A DNA stretch of 33,625 bases from Methylobacterium sp. E-065. GTDB lineage: Bacteria > Pseudomonadota > Alphaproteobacteria > Rhizobiales > Beijerinckiaceae. Where the stretch lies: positions 1-33,625 of the forward strand of contig NZ_JAKSYD010000231.1 of assembly GCF_022829605.1 (NCBI RefSeq), written 5' to 3'. This document shows positions 4,437-12,615 of this stretch, piece after piece. Every line of letters begins with the position of its first letter. Position 1 is the first letter of the stretch. Position numbers and translations under genes: made by a program. Below the pieces are notes generated by a model. It was not told the origin of the DNA. It was given only the letters and a program-made list of their open reading frames with translations, and made no database searches.

Positions 4437-6809
4437 TTACTGTTCGCGATACCAAGCGGCGGCCGTTGCATCCCAGCGGATGCGAGCGCCGCTGTAGGCA
4501 CCGAGCGTCGTCGTTCCGTTCGTCCAGCCGTTGACCGCGGGGCTGAATGAGATCGTTGCCGTCCCCGCACCTTGGTTCACAAACTGGATTGGTTGGCCAT
4601 CCGCGAGGGGCGAGGGCAAGGTTACGCTTGCCGTGACCGACGAGGCCTGGGTGAAGCGAACGAGGTCTGTCCCCGCTGGAACGATGTAACCGGAGGACGT
4701 GAGCGCCGTGCGAACGCCTGATCCATTGACGAGAGGAGCATAGGTTACGGCAAGTCCCGATCCGCAAACGAAGGTATCCACCCCGTTGACGGTGAGGCGA
4801 GCGCTGGCCTTTGCGTCGAGTTGGACGACGCCGTTAGTCCCATTCGACTGCAACACAAGGCGCGCGTTGGCTGCATTGGCATAAAAGTAGTTATAGCCTT
4901 GCTTGCTGTAGCCGACGAGATCGCCGGATGCCCCGATCACGAAGTTCCCACCGGTCCCAAGAAACGTCGTCCCGGCGCTAGTCGACTGCCACATATCGAC
5001 CGAGCCGATAGTCGCCTTGACCGTCGTGGTGGCCTGCATCTGAAGCACGCCGTTGGTGCCCGCAGACCGAAACGACAGAAATGAGTTAGCGGCAGCGGAT
5101 GCGATGTATCCATATTGCCCAGAGAAACCGAGCGTGTTTCCCGAAGGGTTGATTGTGATACTGCCAGACGTTCCAACGAACGATCTGACATTGGCCGCGC
5201 TTGCAGTAAAAGCTGCCGCGCCACCGCTGTAATCGGTGAAGCCAGCACCCTTGCTATGCACGCGACCGGTCAGATCGCAACCGGCGTCGATCTGCACGGG
5301 GATCGGTGTGACACCGCTCACCGCATACCCAGCACCCTGAGGCGATAAGACAATTTCAGTGGATTTGACGCCGACCGCCGCGTTCATCAGCCAAAGGCTG
5401 ATAACGGAAGCCCATCCGACTTGCAGATCCAATATGCCGATCTGAGAAGTTGCATCTGCGACAACGGCATATTCGGAACAGGTATCGGAAATGCACTTGC
5501 CGGTGAAGGCAAATAGCTGCGCACCTTTTAGGACGATGCCGCGCCTGAACTGAAGGCAGCTAATGGCGTGGTAATAATTGCCGCCCGTAGCTGCCGTGAC
5601 ATCTCGCCCGTCATCCACGAGACCATCATGACCATAGGCCGGCCAGCCGAAACTTATTGTCGCTCCGGCGGCTGGGGCAGCGACGAATGAGACGGATAGA
5701 CCGTTCGCTGCGATCGTGTAGTCCGTGCCGGCCGTTTTTGCCGAGCCACCGACGGAGACCGTCAGTTCGCGGGTAAGATTGACCTGCTCCGGCAGAGCAA
5801 AGGTCGTCGTGCTTCCATCGCCCGTCTTAGAAACTGAGGCATAGTAGCCGCCCCAAGCTTCCACATTGCCGAAGTGGTTATCGCTTGCGTTGCGGCCTTT
5901 GATAAGGCCGAACATCCTGACCCCAGCGGACAAGTCCAGGCGATCAACGTACCCCTTGCTGATGGAGTTGTTTGGGGCATCTACCAGGACGCCGCCCCAA
6001 ACATTGACGCCGCCGATGTCGCGCAGAACATACCGCGAGCCGTTCGTGATCTGGAACAGGCCGAAGGTCGCCCAGAAGGCGTTGCCGACCGAGGCTACCG
6101 TTGACCCTGCCGCCACCGTGGTCTGCACGCCAGCCACGATGATAGAGGTCGGGAGTGCATCGCGAAGCGTGATTGTCGATCCGGAAACGCCAGTGATCCA
6201 GGTCGTGAACCACGAGCCGCAATCGAGGCGAAGGGACAGGCGCTGGCCCACTTGAACGGCTGGACCGCTTGCGACCGTGCCGACCGATAGGGTCGTGGCA
6301 CCGGCAGCCCCGGCGGCGGTCAGGGTCGTTTGGGCGACGAGGTTCCCATTGTCCTGAACATACAAGCTCTCAACCGTGTTGGCGTAGCCCGCGATCTGGA
6401 TCATCCGGGACGCGCCAGACGCGGGGATCACTATGGATCCGCGGCCATACACGCGCTGGCCGGACCCGGAGATCAGCAGAAGGTCGCCTATCATGCACCC
6501 GCTCGTGCGCGGGATGAATGCGGCCCCGGTCTTGGCGAGCGCCAAGCGGATCGCGCAGGTGTCGATCTCATCAGTGAGCGCGACCGCCTGCGGGAACACG
6601 ACCTGCGCCGCTGCGAGGGTCGCGTACTTTGTAGACAGCGGATGCGAGGTACCATCACAGATCGCACCGAACGCCAGGATGTTCGAGGCGTCTGCGACCA
6701 CGGCCGACAGTGCCCGCGCGACCGTCCCACCCGTCGCCGTAACACTCAGCCCCGACGCATCGCCGGTGCGGTTGCCGAGGCCACCCATCTTGATCGGAAG
6801 CGGAGGCAT
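4437..6809 (-). CDS. Tailspike-like beta-helix receptor-binding protein
   Basis: This is a 790-residue protein, the largest fibre-type gene in the window. The N-terminal part (LSTKYATLAAAQVVFPQAVA, about residues 60-80) is typical of phage tailspikes just before a right-handed beta-helix, and the middle is Gly/Ser/Thr/Val-rich with regular short repeats (for example VRMFGLIKGRNASDNHFGNV). A separate beta-domain lies near 330-395 (DGSTTTFALP to ATISFGWPAYG). The C-terminal third contains two related blocks, SAGTNGVLQMQ and SNGTNGVVQLD, about 90 residues apart, and the protein ends in AWYREQ. It would bind, and perhaps cut, the host surface polysaccharide; no catalytic residues can be assigned. 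Its GC content is visibly lower than that of its neighbours, suggesting separate acquisition. The ATG at 6809 is preferred over a GTG at 6821 that touches the T-tract of the upstream terminator. Confidence 0.75.
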   Translation of the reverse strand: MPPLPIKMGGLGNRTGDASGLSVTATGGTVARALSAVVADASNILAFGAICDGTSHPLSTKYATLAAAQVVFPQAVALTDEIDTCAIRLALAKTGAAFIPRTSGCMIGDLLLISGSGQRVYGRGSIVIPASGASRMIQIAGYANTVESLYVQDNGNLVAQTTLTAAGAAGATTLSVGTVASGPAVQVGQRLSLRLDCGSWFTTWITGVSGSTITLRDALPTSIIVAGVQTTVAAGSTVASVGNAFWATFGLFQITNGSRYVLRDIGGVNVWGGVLVDAPNNSISKGYVDRLDLSAGVRMFGLIKGRNASDNHFGNVEAWGGYYASVSKTGDGSTTTFALPEQVNLTRELTVSVGGSAKTAGTDYTIAANGLSVSFVAAPAAGATISFGWPAYGHDGLVDDGRDVTAATGGNYYHAISCLQFRRGIVLKGAQLFAFTGKCISDTCSEYAVVADATSQIGILDLQVGWASVISLWLMNAAVGVKSTEIVLSPQGAGYAVSGVTPIPVQIDAGCDLTGRVHSKGAGFTDYSGGAAAFTASAANVRSFVGTSGSITINPSGNTLGFSGQYGYIASAAANSFLSFRSAGTNGVLQMQATTTVKATIGSVDMWQSTSAGTTFLGTGGNFVIGASGDLVGYSKQGYNYFYANAANARLVLQSNGTNGVVQLDAKASARLTVNGVDTFVCGSGLAVTYAPLVNGSGVRTALTSSGYIVPAGTDLVRFTQASSVTASVTLPSPLADGQPIQFVNQGAGTATISFSPAVNGWTNGTTTLGAYSGARIRWDATAAAWYREQ

Positions 6810-6822
6810 GCGGGCGCCCACG

Positions 6823-6850
6823 AAAAAGGGCCGCCCGCGAGGGCAGCCCT
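6823..6850 (-). terminator. Rho-independent terminator before the tailspike gene
   Basis: On the minus strand a 10-bp stem (6841-6850 with 6827-6836, one G-T pair) with loop TCGC is followed by five T (6823-6827). It sits 54 bases past the stop at 6905 and immediately before the tailspike start, so it would reduce or decouple transcription of the tailspike and lysis genes from the rest. Confidence 0.82.
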
Positions 6851-6904
6851 GTGATGAACCGGATGGGTGGAGGTCGGCCGAGGCGCGTCAGGCGCGCCCC
6901 AGGC

Positions 6905-7621
6905 TCAGTAGGTGTAGGTGGCCGCCACCACGTCGGTGGTCTCCAGCGGGTAGCCCGCGTTCGTCGGGCTCCACGTCAGGGTCGTGCCCGAGAAGGTGAA
7001 GGCCGGGGTCGCGCCGCCGCTGGGCACGATGATGCCGTTGACGTTGAGCGTGAGCTTGCGTCCATCCGGCGTGCGGGACAGCGCCGAGAGGGTGTTGAGC
7101 GCGGTCACGGTCAGGCTGTCGCTCTGCTCGCGCCAGCCGTAGGCCGCCGGATCCGGACCGACGTGGCGGGCGCGCACGCCGATGAAGGCGGTGGACGGCA
7201 GGGCGTCGAAACTGAAGACGTAGTTGAACTCCAGATCCAGCACCTTGCTCGCCGGCATCGCGAACGCGGTCTCGACGCCGGCGATCTTGGAGAAGTAGTT
7301 CAGCGTCCAGACCGAACTGGCGTTTGACAGGCGACCGTAGACCTCGTTGCCGTTGCCGTCGTCGAAGTCCTTGCCGGTCGCCCCGTCGAACACGAGCACG
7401 TCGTTGTAGGGGGCGGTGACGCAGAAGCCCTGCTGGCCGAACTGTGAGCCGACGCGGAGCGACCCGGCCTGGAGCGGCACGGCCTTGCCGCCATCGCCGG
7501 CGGAAGACACCAGCGTGGTCAGGATCGCGGTGACGGGCTCGGACGTGCCGCCCGCGGAGTTGAACCCGGTCGCGCCGATCGGCGCCAGGATCGGCTTGAT
7601 GAGCTGCTTGGCGACGGCCAT
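6905..7621 (-). CDS. Putative tail-fibre or virion protein (238 aa)
   Basis: This is a 238-residue, beta-rich protein with no signal or membrane segments. It begins MAVAKQLIKPILAPIGATGF. The C-terminal 60 residues (LTLNVNGIIVPSG through AGYPLETTDVVAATYTY) look like a short beta-domain that recurs at the end of the upstream gene (7634-8362), where LIVNGEEYFAP and FPLEKTDRVVLRYT occupy the same places. It lies 12 bases after that gene and within the fibre block, so a structural role at the tail tip or fibre is likely. The family is not identified. Confidence 0.6.
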   Translation of the reverse strand: MAVAKQLIKPILAPIGATGFNSAGGTSEPVTAILTTLVSSAGDGGKAVPLQAGSLRVGSQFGQQGFCVTAPYNDVLVFDGATGKDFDDGNGNEVYGRLSNASSVWTLNYFSKIAGVETAFAMPASKVLDLEFNYVFSFDALPSTAFIGVRARHVGPDPAAYGWREQSDSLTVTALNTLSALSRTPDGRKLTLNVNGIIVPSGGATPAFTFSGTTLTWSPTNAGYPLETTDVVAATYTY

Positions 7622-7633
7622 CGTGGACTCCTC

Positions 7634-8362
7634 TTACGTGTAGCGGAGAACGACCCGATCGGTCTTCTCAAGCGGGAAGGCGGGGTTGGCCCAGGTCACG
7701 GCGCTCGGCCCGACCGTGATGTCGGGGGCGAAGTACTCCTCGCCGTTGACGATCAGGTGGACGGTCGCGGGGACGAGCGGCGGGTACTGGACCGGGTATG
7801 GGATGACCGTCTGGCCATCCTGGGCGATCGCGACGGGATAGGTGCTGAGCACCGTGCCGGGGTCGCCGCGCGCGCCCTGGGGGCCGACGGTGAGCGCGGT
7901 GGCGCTGATCGCCTGCGTGCCCGGCAGGGGCAGCAGGATCGCCTGGAAGCCGCCGAGCGCCGCAGCCACCGCCGGCGAGTCCGTGCCGGGCATCACCGAG
8001 AAGCTGGTGCGGCCCAGCAGATCCGGATCCCGGGTCGAGCCCACCTCCGTCCGCTGGATGTCGGCGAACAGGGTGGCGAGGCCCGGCAGGCCGTTCGGGC
8101 CTACGGCGAGCCAGGAGCCGCGCATCGCGTGCGTGACGGTGAGGATGAGTTGGCTGGTCTTCCGCGTGACCGGGTCGGCCGTCCAGTCGATCTGGTGGAC
8201 CGCCCCGTAACCGGTGACCAGAACCGCGCTGTCGAGGGCGACGACCACGCCGCCGAACCGGTCGGCGATGGTGGCGGTCAGCCGCGAGCCGGTCAGATCG
8301 AGCGCCGGATTGACCGGCACGACGACCTGCCAGCCGGTCGTGTCGGTCTGCGTGGTGGCCAT
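7634..8362 (-). CDS. Putative tail-fibre protein with collagen-like stretch (242 aa)
   Basis: This is a 242-residue protein that starts MATTQTDTTGWQVVVPVNPA. The first 130 residues are a beta-rich domain, followed by a short collagen-like piece (GPQGARGDPG, about residue 165), a hinge typical of trimeric phage fibres, and a C-terminal beta-domain shared with the next gene (VHLIVNGEEYF to PLEKTDRVVLRYT). The short Gly-X-Y piece and the location between two fibre-type genes support a virion tail function. The precise family is unknown. Confidence 0.62.
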   Translation of the reverse strand: MATTQTDTTGWQVVVPVNPALDLTGSRLTATIADRFGGVVVALDSAVLVTGYGAVHQIDWTADPVTRKTSQLILTVTHAMRGSWLAVGPNGLPGLATLFADIQRTEVGSTRDPDLLGRTSFSVMPGTDSPAVAAALGGFQAILLPLPGTQAISATALTVGPQGARGDPGTVLSTYPVAIAQDGQTVIPYPVQYPPLVPATVHLIVNGEEYFAPDITVGPSAVTWANPAFPLEKTDRVVLRYT

Positions 8363-8474
8363 GAGATGCGACCTCGTTCAGGCGCGAGCGTGCGTCCGGG
8401 GCGCGGGTGTGCGCACTCCGGGGTGAGGTCAGTGGTTTGGGCGTTCGAGGCGGATCAGGCGGAGAGGCCGAAGA

Positions 8475-9518
8475 TCAGGCCGCGTATTCCTCGACCTCAA
8501 GGTGGGTGATGGTAGCCCCGCCGAAGATCCTGCCGCCGCCGATGCCGTTGATGGTCAGGGTCGCGGAATTGTTCGAACCGACACCCAGCGAGAAGGTCGT
8601 CGCCGCCCCACCGACCGCGCTGATCTCGGCTGTCACGACGACCTGCCCCACGCCGCCAGAAACGCAGCTCGCGAAGTTGGCGCCCACCGCCGAGGTGTTG
8701 CTGTCCTGGAAGAGCGCGGCGACGATGGCGCCCGCGGCGCTGAGCGACCCCTGCACCACGGCGCGCACCCGCAGCAGGTTGCCTGTGGCCTTCGGGGTGA
8801 TCGAGACGCTGAGGATCGATGCCGTGTTGCCGGTCGTCGGCTTAGCGTCGCTGATCGGCGTCTGGACCGTTGTCGTCGATGTCGTGGCTGTCGAGGCGGG
8901 CCTGCGCTGGATCTGCGCGCCGCTTGCGGTGTTCGCCACGCCAGCCGCGGCGACCAGGGTGAACTTTGAGCCGTCGAAACTCGCCCCCGACGTGTGCGCG
9001 GTCGAGCAGACGTAGCAGGCGCCGTTGTAAGTCACGACCGAGGCGGGGGCGGTCGCCGTGTAGGCGGTGTTCGCAGCCCAGGGCGCCGGGGGCGTCTGCC
9101 AGGGCTGCGGGCCCGGGGCGCCATTGGTCCCGTTGGTGCCGTTCGTCCCGTCCACGCCCTTGGCGGCTACCTTGATCCAGCGACCTGCGGCCAGGTCGGT
9201 GGCGAACGTGCCCGCCGTGTGGGCGGTCGTGCAGACATAGGCCTCGTTGCCGTAGCTGACCTGCGTGGCCGGGGCGGCGGAGACGCAAATAAGGCCGGTC
9301 GTCCAGGCGACGATCGGCGCCCACGGCACGGGGCCGGTCAGGCCCTGATCGCCTTTCGGGATAGTCAGATCGAGGGTCTGGTTTGGGCTCGTGCCGTTGA
9401 TCTGCGCGGCGGCCTGGCTGCCAGCCGCACCGGTGGTGACGCTCCGAACCGAGAGGATGTTGGGCTGGCCCGGGGGGCCGCCCTGGAACACGACCTCACC
9501 CGCGCTCTCGATCGGCAT
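8475..9518 (-). CDS. Tail-fibre protein with two carbohydrate-binding-like repeats
   Basis: This is a 347-residue protein. Residues about 10-65 form an attachment-like region ending in GDQGLTGP. Two related modules follow (about 71-118 and 147-191), each with W near the start, a tyrosine-rich V-x-Y strand and the signature YVCTTAHTAG or YVCSTAHTSG. They resemble the ChiC/CBM5-12 type modules common on phage fibres. A Gly-Thr-Asn repeat (GTNGTNGTNGAPG, about 124-136) separates them. The C-terminal 130 residues are a jelly-roll-like domain (LLRVRAVVQGSLS, FSLGVGSNNSATLTI) that ends LEVEEYAA. The start ATG (9518) has GAGG nine bases upstream. It probably contacts surface glycans; the family is inferred from pattern only. 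Confidence 0.68.
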   Translation of the reverse strand: MPIESAGEVVFQGGPPGQPNILSVRSVTTGAAGSQAAAQINGTSPNQTLDLTIPKGDQGLTGPVPWAPIVAWTTGLICVSAAPATQVSYGNEAYVCTTAHTAGTFATDLAAGRWIKVAAKGVDGTNGTNGTNGAPGPQPWQTPPAPWAANTAYTATAPASVVTYNGACYVCSTAHTSGASFDGSKFTLVAAAGVANTASGAQIQRRPASTATTSTTTVQTPISDAKPTTGNTASILSVSITPKATGNLLRVRAVVQGSLSAAGAIVAALFQDSNTSAVGANFASCVSGGVGQVVVTAEISAVGGAATTFSLGVGSNNSATLTINGIGGGRIFGGATITHLEVEEYAA

Positions 9519-9529
9519 CTTGAGAAACC

Positions 9530-10195
9530 TCAGTCCTGGAGCGAGGCGGCCGCAGCGTGCTTGATGAGGCCGTAGAAGGCGGTCACCGTCAGGCCGGTCG
9601 CGGGGTCGGTGGCGAGGATGTCGAACGGGTACTGCCCGGGCGGGCACCGGGCCATGGTCGCCCGCAGCACCCGCATCGCGAGGTTGCCGCCGGTGGTGCC
9701 GGCGACGATCGTCGGCACCGAGCCGTCGGCGGGCGCGGAGAAGGCCTGCAGCATCACGGTGGCGGCGTTCTTGGCCGCCCGGGCATCGAGGGCGAAGGTC
9801 AGCCCCGAGATGTCGAGGGGGGCCGGCAGGACCGACACCGCGAAGGTGTCGCCGACCGCGAACGGCATCGACCCCTGCGCGAGCGCGAGCGTGAGGCCGC
9901 CGGCGTAGATCTGAACGCCGGCCACACCCCGGCCCGTCACGAGCCCGGAGGGGTCGGTGACGGTGAAGGCCGCGAGCCCGCCGGCGACGCCGGTGATCAC
10001 GAGGACGTGGACGCCGCGCTTGGCGCCGACGGACACGCCGACGATCGCCAGGCTGCCGTTGCCGATGTTGGCCGAACCCGCCACGACCCCGCCCGGGCCG
10101 GGCTGACTGACGATCGGCAGGCCGTCGAGCCAGTCGGTGTTCTGGCTGGTGCGGAACGTGATGGGCCGGGGCTGGATCAGGGCGAGGTTCGACAC
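9530..10195 (-). CDS. Putative virion protein of unknown function (221 aa)
   Basis: This is a 221-residue beta-rich protein that starts with GTG (GAGG six bases upstream) as MSNLALIQPRPITFRTSQNT. It has many Val/Gly/Thr strands, no coiled coil and no signal peptide. The C-terminal part (FDILATDPATGLTVTAFYGL) resembles a small domain seen in fibre-associated phage proteins, but I cannot name it. It lies between the DUF4376-like protein and the carbohydrate-binding fibre, 11 bases before the latter, so a fibre or fibre-base role is likely. Confidence 0.58.
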   Translation of the reverse strand: MSNLALIQPRPITFRTSQNTDWLDGLPIVSQPGPGGVVAGSANIGNGSLAIVGVSVGAKRGVHVLVITGVAGGLAAFTVTDPSGLVTGRGVAGVQIYAGGLTLALAQGSMPFAVGDTFAVSVLPAPLDISGLTFALDARAAKNAATVMLQAFSAPADGSVPTIVAGTTGGNLAMRVLRATMARCPPGQYPFDILATDPATGLTVTAFYGLIKHAAAASLQD

Positions 10196-10222
10196 GCGCT
10201 AAACCTCAGGCAGCGGGCATGG

Positions 10223-10243
10223 AAACGCCGCCCGGAGGCGGCG
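10223..10243 (-). terminator. Short terminator-like hairpin
   Basis: On the minus strand CGCCGCC and GGCGGCG form a 7-bp stem with loop TCCG followed by only three T. It lies 26 bases beyond the stop at 10270 and before the start at 10195, so it is a weak or leaky stop within the fibre block. Confidence 0.5.
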
Positions 10244-10269
10244 CGGTCGGGCGATCGCGGCGGTCGGGG

Positions 10270-10824
10270 TCACCCCTTGGCGGCGGGCCAAGCCGCGGCA
10301 TCGATCTGCGCGGCGGAGGCGATCGAGCCGGAAGCGATACCGGCGAGCACGGTCGCGAGCGCCTGATAGGTCTGCACGACGAAGGAGCCGACCGCTTGAC
10401 CGAGCGCGATGATTTCCGGCGCGGTCAGCGTCAGCCCGCCGCCGGCTTGCACCCAGATCGACGTGAAGTTCGCGTTGAGCTGCGCCAGGGAGACGAGGCC
10501 AGCGAGGTTGAGGCGGCCGGATAGATCGGTGTCGGCTTGCACGACCTCGGCCGGCTGCCCGGCGGCGGCGACGTTGTAGGCGAAGCCCCCCTCCATCAGG
10601 CCGGCCTGCTTGCCCTCGGCATACGCGACGAGTGCGGCCTGGGCCAGCGCCGCCGCCTTCGCCGCATAACCCATGAGGTCGATGTCCGGCAGGACATCAT
10701 AGCCGAGCAGCGCGTCGGTCGCTCCAGTGTTCGGGTCCTTGCCCCGAACCTCGAACAGGCTGACCGCGCCGAGCGCCTGCAGGGTGGCGACGTCGCCGTA
10801 GGTCTTCGCGTCGACGCGCATCAT
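10270..10824 (-). CDS. DUF4376-like protein, fibre region (184 aa)
   Basis: This is a 184-residue protein. The second half (about 100-184) matches the DUF4376 pattern found at the ends of phage fibre loci: RLNLAGLVSLAQLNANF, a tryptophan (WVQAGGGLTLTAPEIIALGQ), and an Ala-rich helix ending IDAAAWPAAKG. The N-terminal part begins with DAKTYGDVATLQALGAVSLFEV. Start choice: ATG at 10824 shares a base with the upstream stop (TGATG); an in-frame GTG (10827) and ATG (10821) are alternatives. DUF4376 proteins are often fibre-assembly or fibre-tip partners, but their role is unproven. Confidence 0.66.
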   Translation of the reverse strand: MMRVDAKTYGDVATLQALGAVSLFEVRGKDPNTGATDALLGYDVLPDIDLMGYAAKAAALAQAALVAYAEGKQAGLMEGGFAYNVAAAGQPAEVVQADTDLSGRLNLAGLVSLAQLNANFTSIWVQAGGGLTLTAPEIIALGQAVGSFVVQTYQALATVLAGIASGSIASAAQIDAAAWPAAKG

Positions 10825-11828
10825 CACTGGGGCTCCACTTCATCGACGGTGATCTGGAAGAGGGTGGACGGCGGGTAGCCCGACTCGTCCGCACTCGACG
10901 GCAGGAAGCTCCCGCTCCACGCCGAGCCGTCGTTCCGGCCGAACTGGAGCATCAGGGACAGCGCGCCCTTGGGGAGCGGGGAGGCCTGCGTGCCGAAGGT
11001 CAGGTTCACCGGCGTGAGCGCGACGACCAGCGGATAAGCGTTCGAGGTCGCCTGCTGGGCGACCGCGGAGCCGAGGGACACCAGGTAATAGGTCGGCCCG
11101 AAGCCGTTGCCGGGCGCGCTCGCGGACCGGAAGATGAAGGAGCCGTTGACCCGCACGAGGCTGGTGGCGGACTTCTTGGTGAAGCTCAGGCCCTGGATCG
11201 CGGTCGCGAGCGCGTTGGCGCCGGATTGATTGAGGAGCGCGCGTGTGGTCGATGTGAAGGTCTTGGTGTTGAACCCGGATCCAGCGGACTGCGCCGACGC
11301 GATGCCGCCGGCGGACGCCGCGCCGCCGAAGCGTGCATTGCCCGACGCGTCGATGTCGAAGCTGAGGAACTGACCGGCGAGCCAAGCGCCCGACGCCAGC
11401 GCGGTCACGCCATCGGCGCCGACGATGGGATAGGAGACGGTCGCGCCCGCCGCGCCGACCCCGGTGATCGCGAGCGTGCCGCCGGAGCCCGTGTAGTTCG
11501 AGGCGGCGATGCCGCGCACGCGCATGCCGACGACGAGCGAGGGCAGGACGAGGGAGTTCGGCAGGGTGGCGGTGAGCGCGGTCGCCGAGCCGCCGAACGC
11601 CCCGACCCAAAGGCCGCGGGAGATCGTCTGCAGGAGCTGCGTGAGATCCGCGCCGTTCCGCAGGAAGCCGCCGCCGTCGATCGCCGCCAGGACCTCAGCC
11701 TCGGTGTCGGTGAACAGCGCATGGCCGAAGTAGGAGCCCTCGACCCCGGTCGACGGCACGCCGTCGGTCCACGGCATCGCCCCGGCGTCTTCGGCGCCGA
11801 GCAGGTTCAGGGGGTAGTGCTGGCGCAC
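10824..11828 (-). CDS. Tail-fibre-like protein (334 aa)
   Basis: This is a 334-residue protein read from a GTG at 11828 (GGAG nine bases upstream); the frame is open further upstream, but the Pro/Ala-rich composition there is not protein-like. The start VRQHYPLNLLGAEDAGAMPW is followed by an EAEVLAAIDGGGF helix and a Gly/Ala/Thr-rich beta region with many short repeats. The C-terminal domain (SLVRVNGSFIFRSASAPGNG to LFQITVDEVEPQ) is a jelly-roll-like fold comparable to the end of the fibre at 8475-9518. Position straight after the Mu gp48-like gene is where the tail fibre begins in Mu-type phages. Confidence 0.62.
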   Translation of the reverse strand: MRQHYPLNLLGAEDAGAMPWTDGVPSTGVEGSYFGHALFTDTEAEVLAAIDGGGFLRNGADLTQLLQTISRGLWVGAFGGSATALTATLPNSLVLPSLVVGMRVRGIAASNYTGSGGTLAITGVGAAGATVSYPIVGADGVTALASGAWLAGQFLSFDIDASGNARFGGAASAGGIASAQSAGSGFNTKTFTSTTRALLNQSGANALATAIQGLSFTKKSATSLVRVNGSFIFRSASAPGNGFGPTYYLVSLGSAVAQQATSNAYPLVVALTPVNLTFGTQASPLPKGALSLMLQFGRNDGSAWSGSFLPSSADESGYPPSTLFQITVDEVEPQ

Positions 11829-11904
11829 GGGATCACTCTCCGGAGGCGGGCCGGGGGCGGACCGCGCAGGCGCGGCCGGTTCAGGGAAGGCGGGCGGTGT
11901 GCCG

Positions 11905-12615
11905 TCAGGCGGTGGTGAGCCGCAGCAGGCGGTCGTGGCCGAAGGTCGAGCCACCGAAGTTCGCCCGGCGCTGGACGAGCGTCGCCGGCGCGCCGTAGGC
12001 GAAGAACAGCTTGGTGTGCGCGGGCTTAAGGCGTCCGAGGATGCACTCCAGGTCCTCGGCCTTGCGGATCGCCAACAGCGGGTCGCGCCCGAAGGACGAG
12101 AGGCCGAAGCGCGCCCGGGTCAGGCGCTGGCCCGTGACCGTGACGGTCCAGACGTAGCGGAAGGCTGGCGGGTTGAGCCGCCCGCGCAGGCCGCCGAACG
12201 AGGATAGGCCGAACTGTGCGGCCCGGTATTCCTTGATCGTGATGGCGTAGCCCAACGCCGCCGCGATCCCGATGAAGAACGCCTGGGACTGGCCGCCCTG
12301 CATGGCGATCTTCTGCGCGAGCCGCTGGCGGCGCTCGGGCAGCGTCTGCACCACCGGCACGCACGGATCGGGCAGGCCGTAGGCCCGCTCCCAGTCGGAG
12401 AGCAGCTCCAGGGTGAAGCGCGGGTCGGTCTCGATCTCCAGGAGGTCGGCCGCGCGCGGATCGACCACCGCACCCCAGATTTCTGCCTGCCCCCGCACGA
12501 GCTGCATCAGCGTCGAGGCGGGGTCGCGCGACCAGGCCGCGCCGGTGGGCAGCAGGCGGCTGAGCGCCTGCGCGTAGTCCTCGCCGTCGCGCCGGATGAA
12601 GGCGTCGTCGCTCAT
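11905..12615 (-). CDS. Mu gp48-like baseplate protein (YmfQ/DUF2313 family)
   Basis: This is a 236-residue protein of the family that closes the baseplate gene cluster in Mu-type phages. It shows EDYAQALSRLLPTGAAWSRD at residues 12-31, then LSDWERAYGLPDPC (72-85), ERRQRLAQK and a C-terminal beta part. Three copies of a short motif stand out: AQFGLSSFG (133-141), ARFGLSSFGRDPLL (168-181) and ANFGGSTFGHDRLL (218-231). Family members often have one such element near the end; three is unusual. The start at 12615 overlaps the stop of the gp47-like gene (ATGA). It would sit at the baseplate periphery and link it to the fibres. Confidence 0.83.
   Translation of the reverse strand: MSDDAFIRRDGEDYAQALSRLLPTGAAWSRDPASTLMQLVRGQAEIWGAVVDPRAADLLEIETDPRFTLELLSDWERAYGLPDPCVPVVQTLPERRQRLAQKIAMQGGQSQAFFIGIAAALGYAITIKEYRAAQFGLSSFGGLRGRLNPPAFRYVWTVTVTGQRLTRARFGLSSFGRDPLLAIRKAEDLECILGRLKPAHTKLFFAYGAPATLVQRRANFGGSTFGHDRLLRLTTA

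Noticed and set aside
8363..8474. Terminator or small gene in the gap after the carbohydrate-binding fibre
   Set aside because: Only a short GGCC/GGCC pairing and no T-run or good start were seen.
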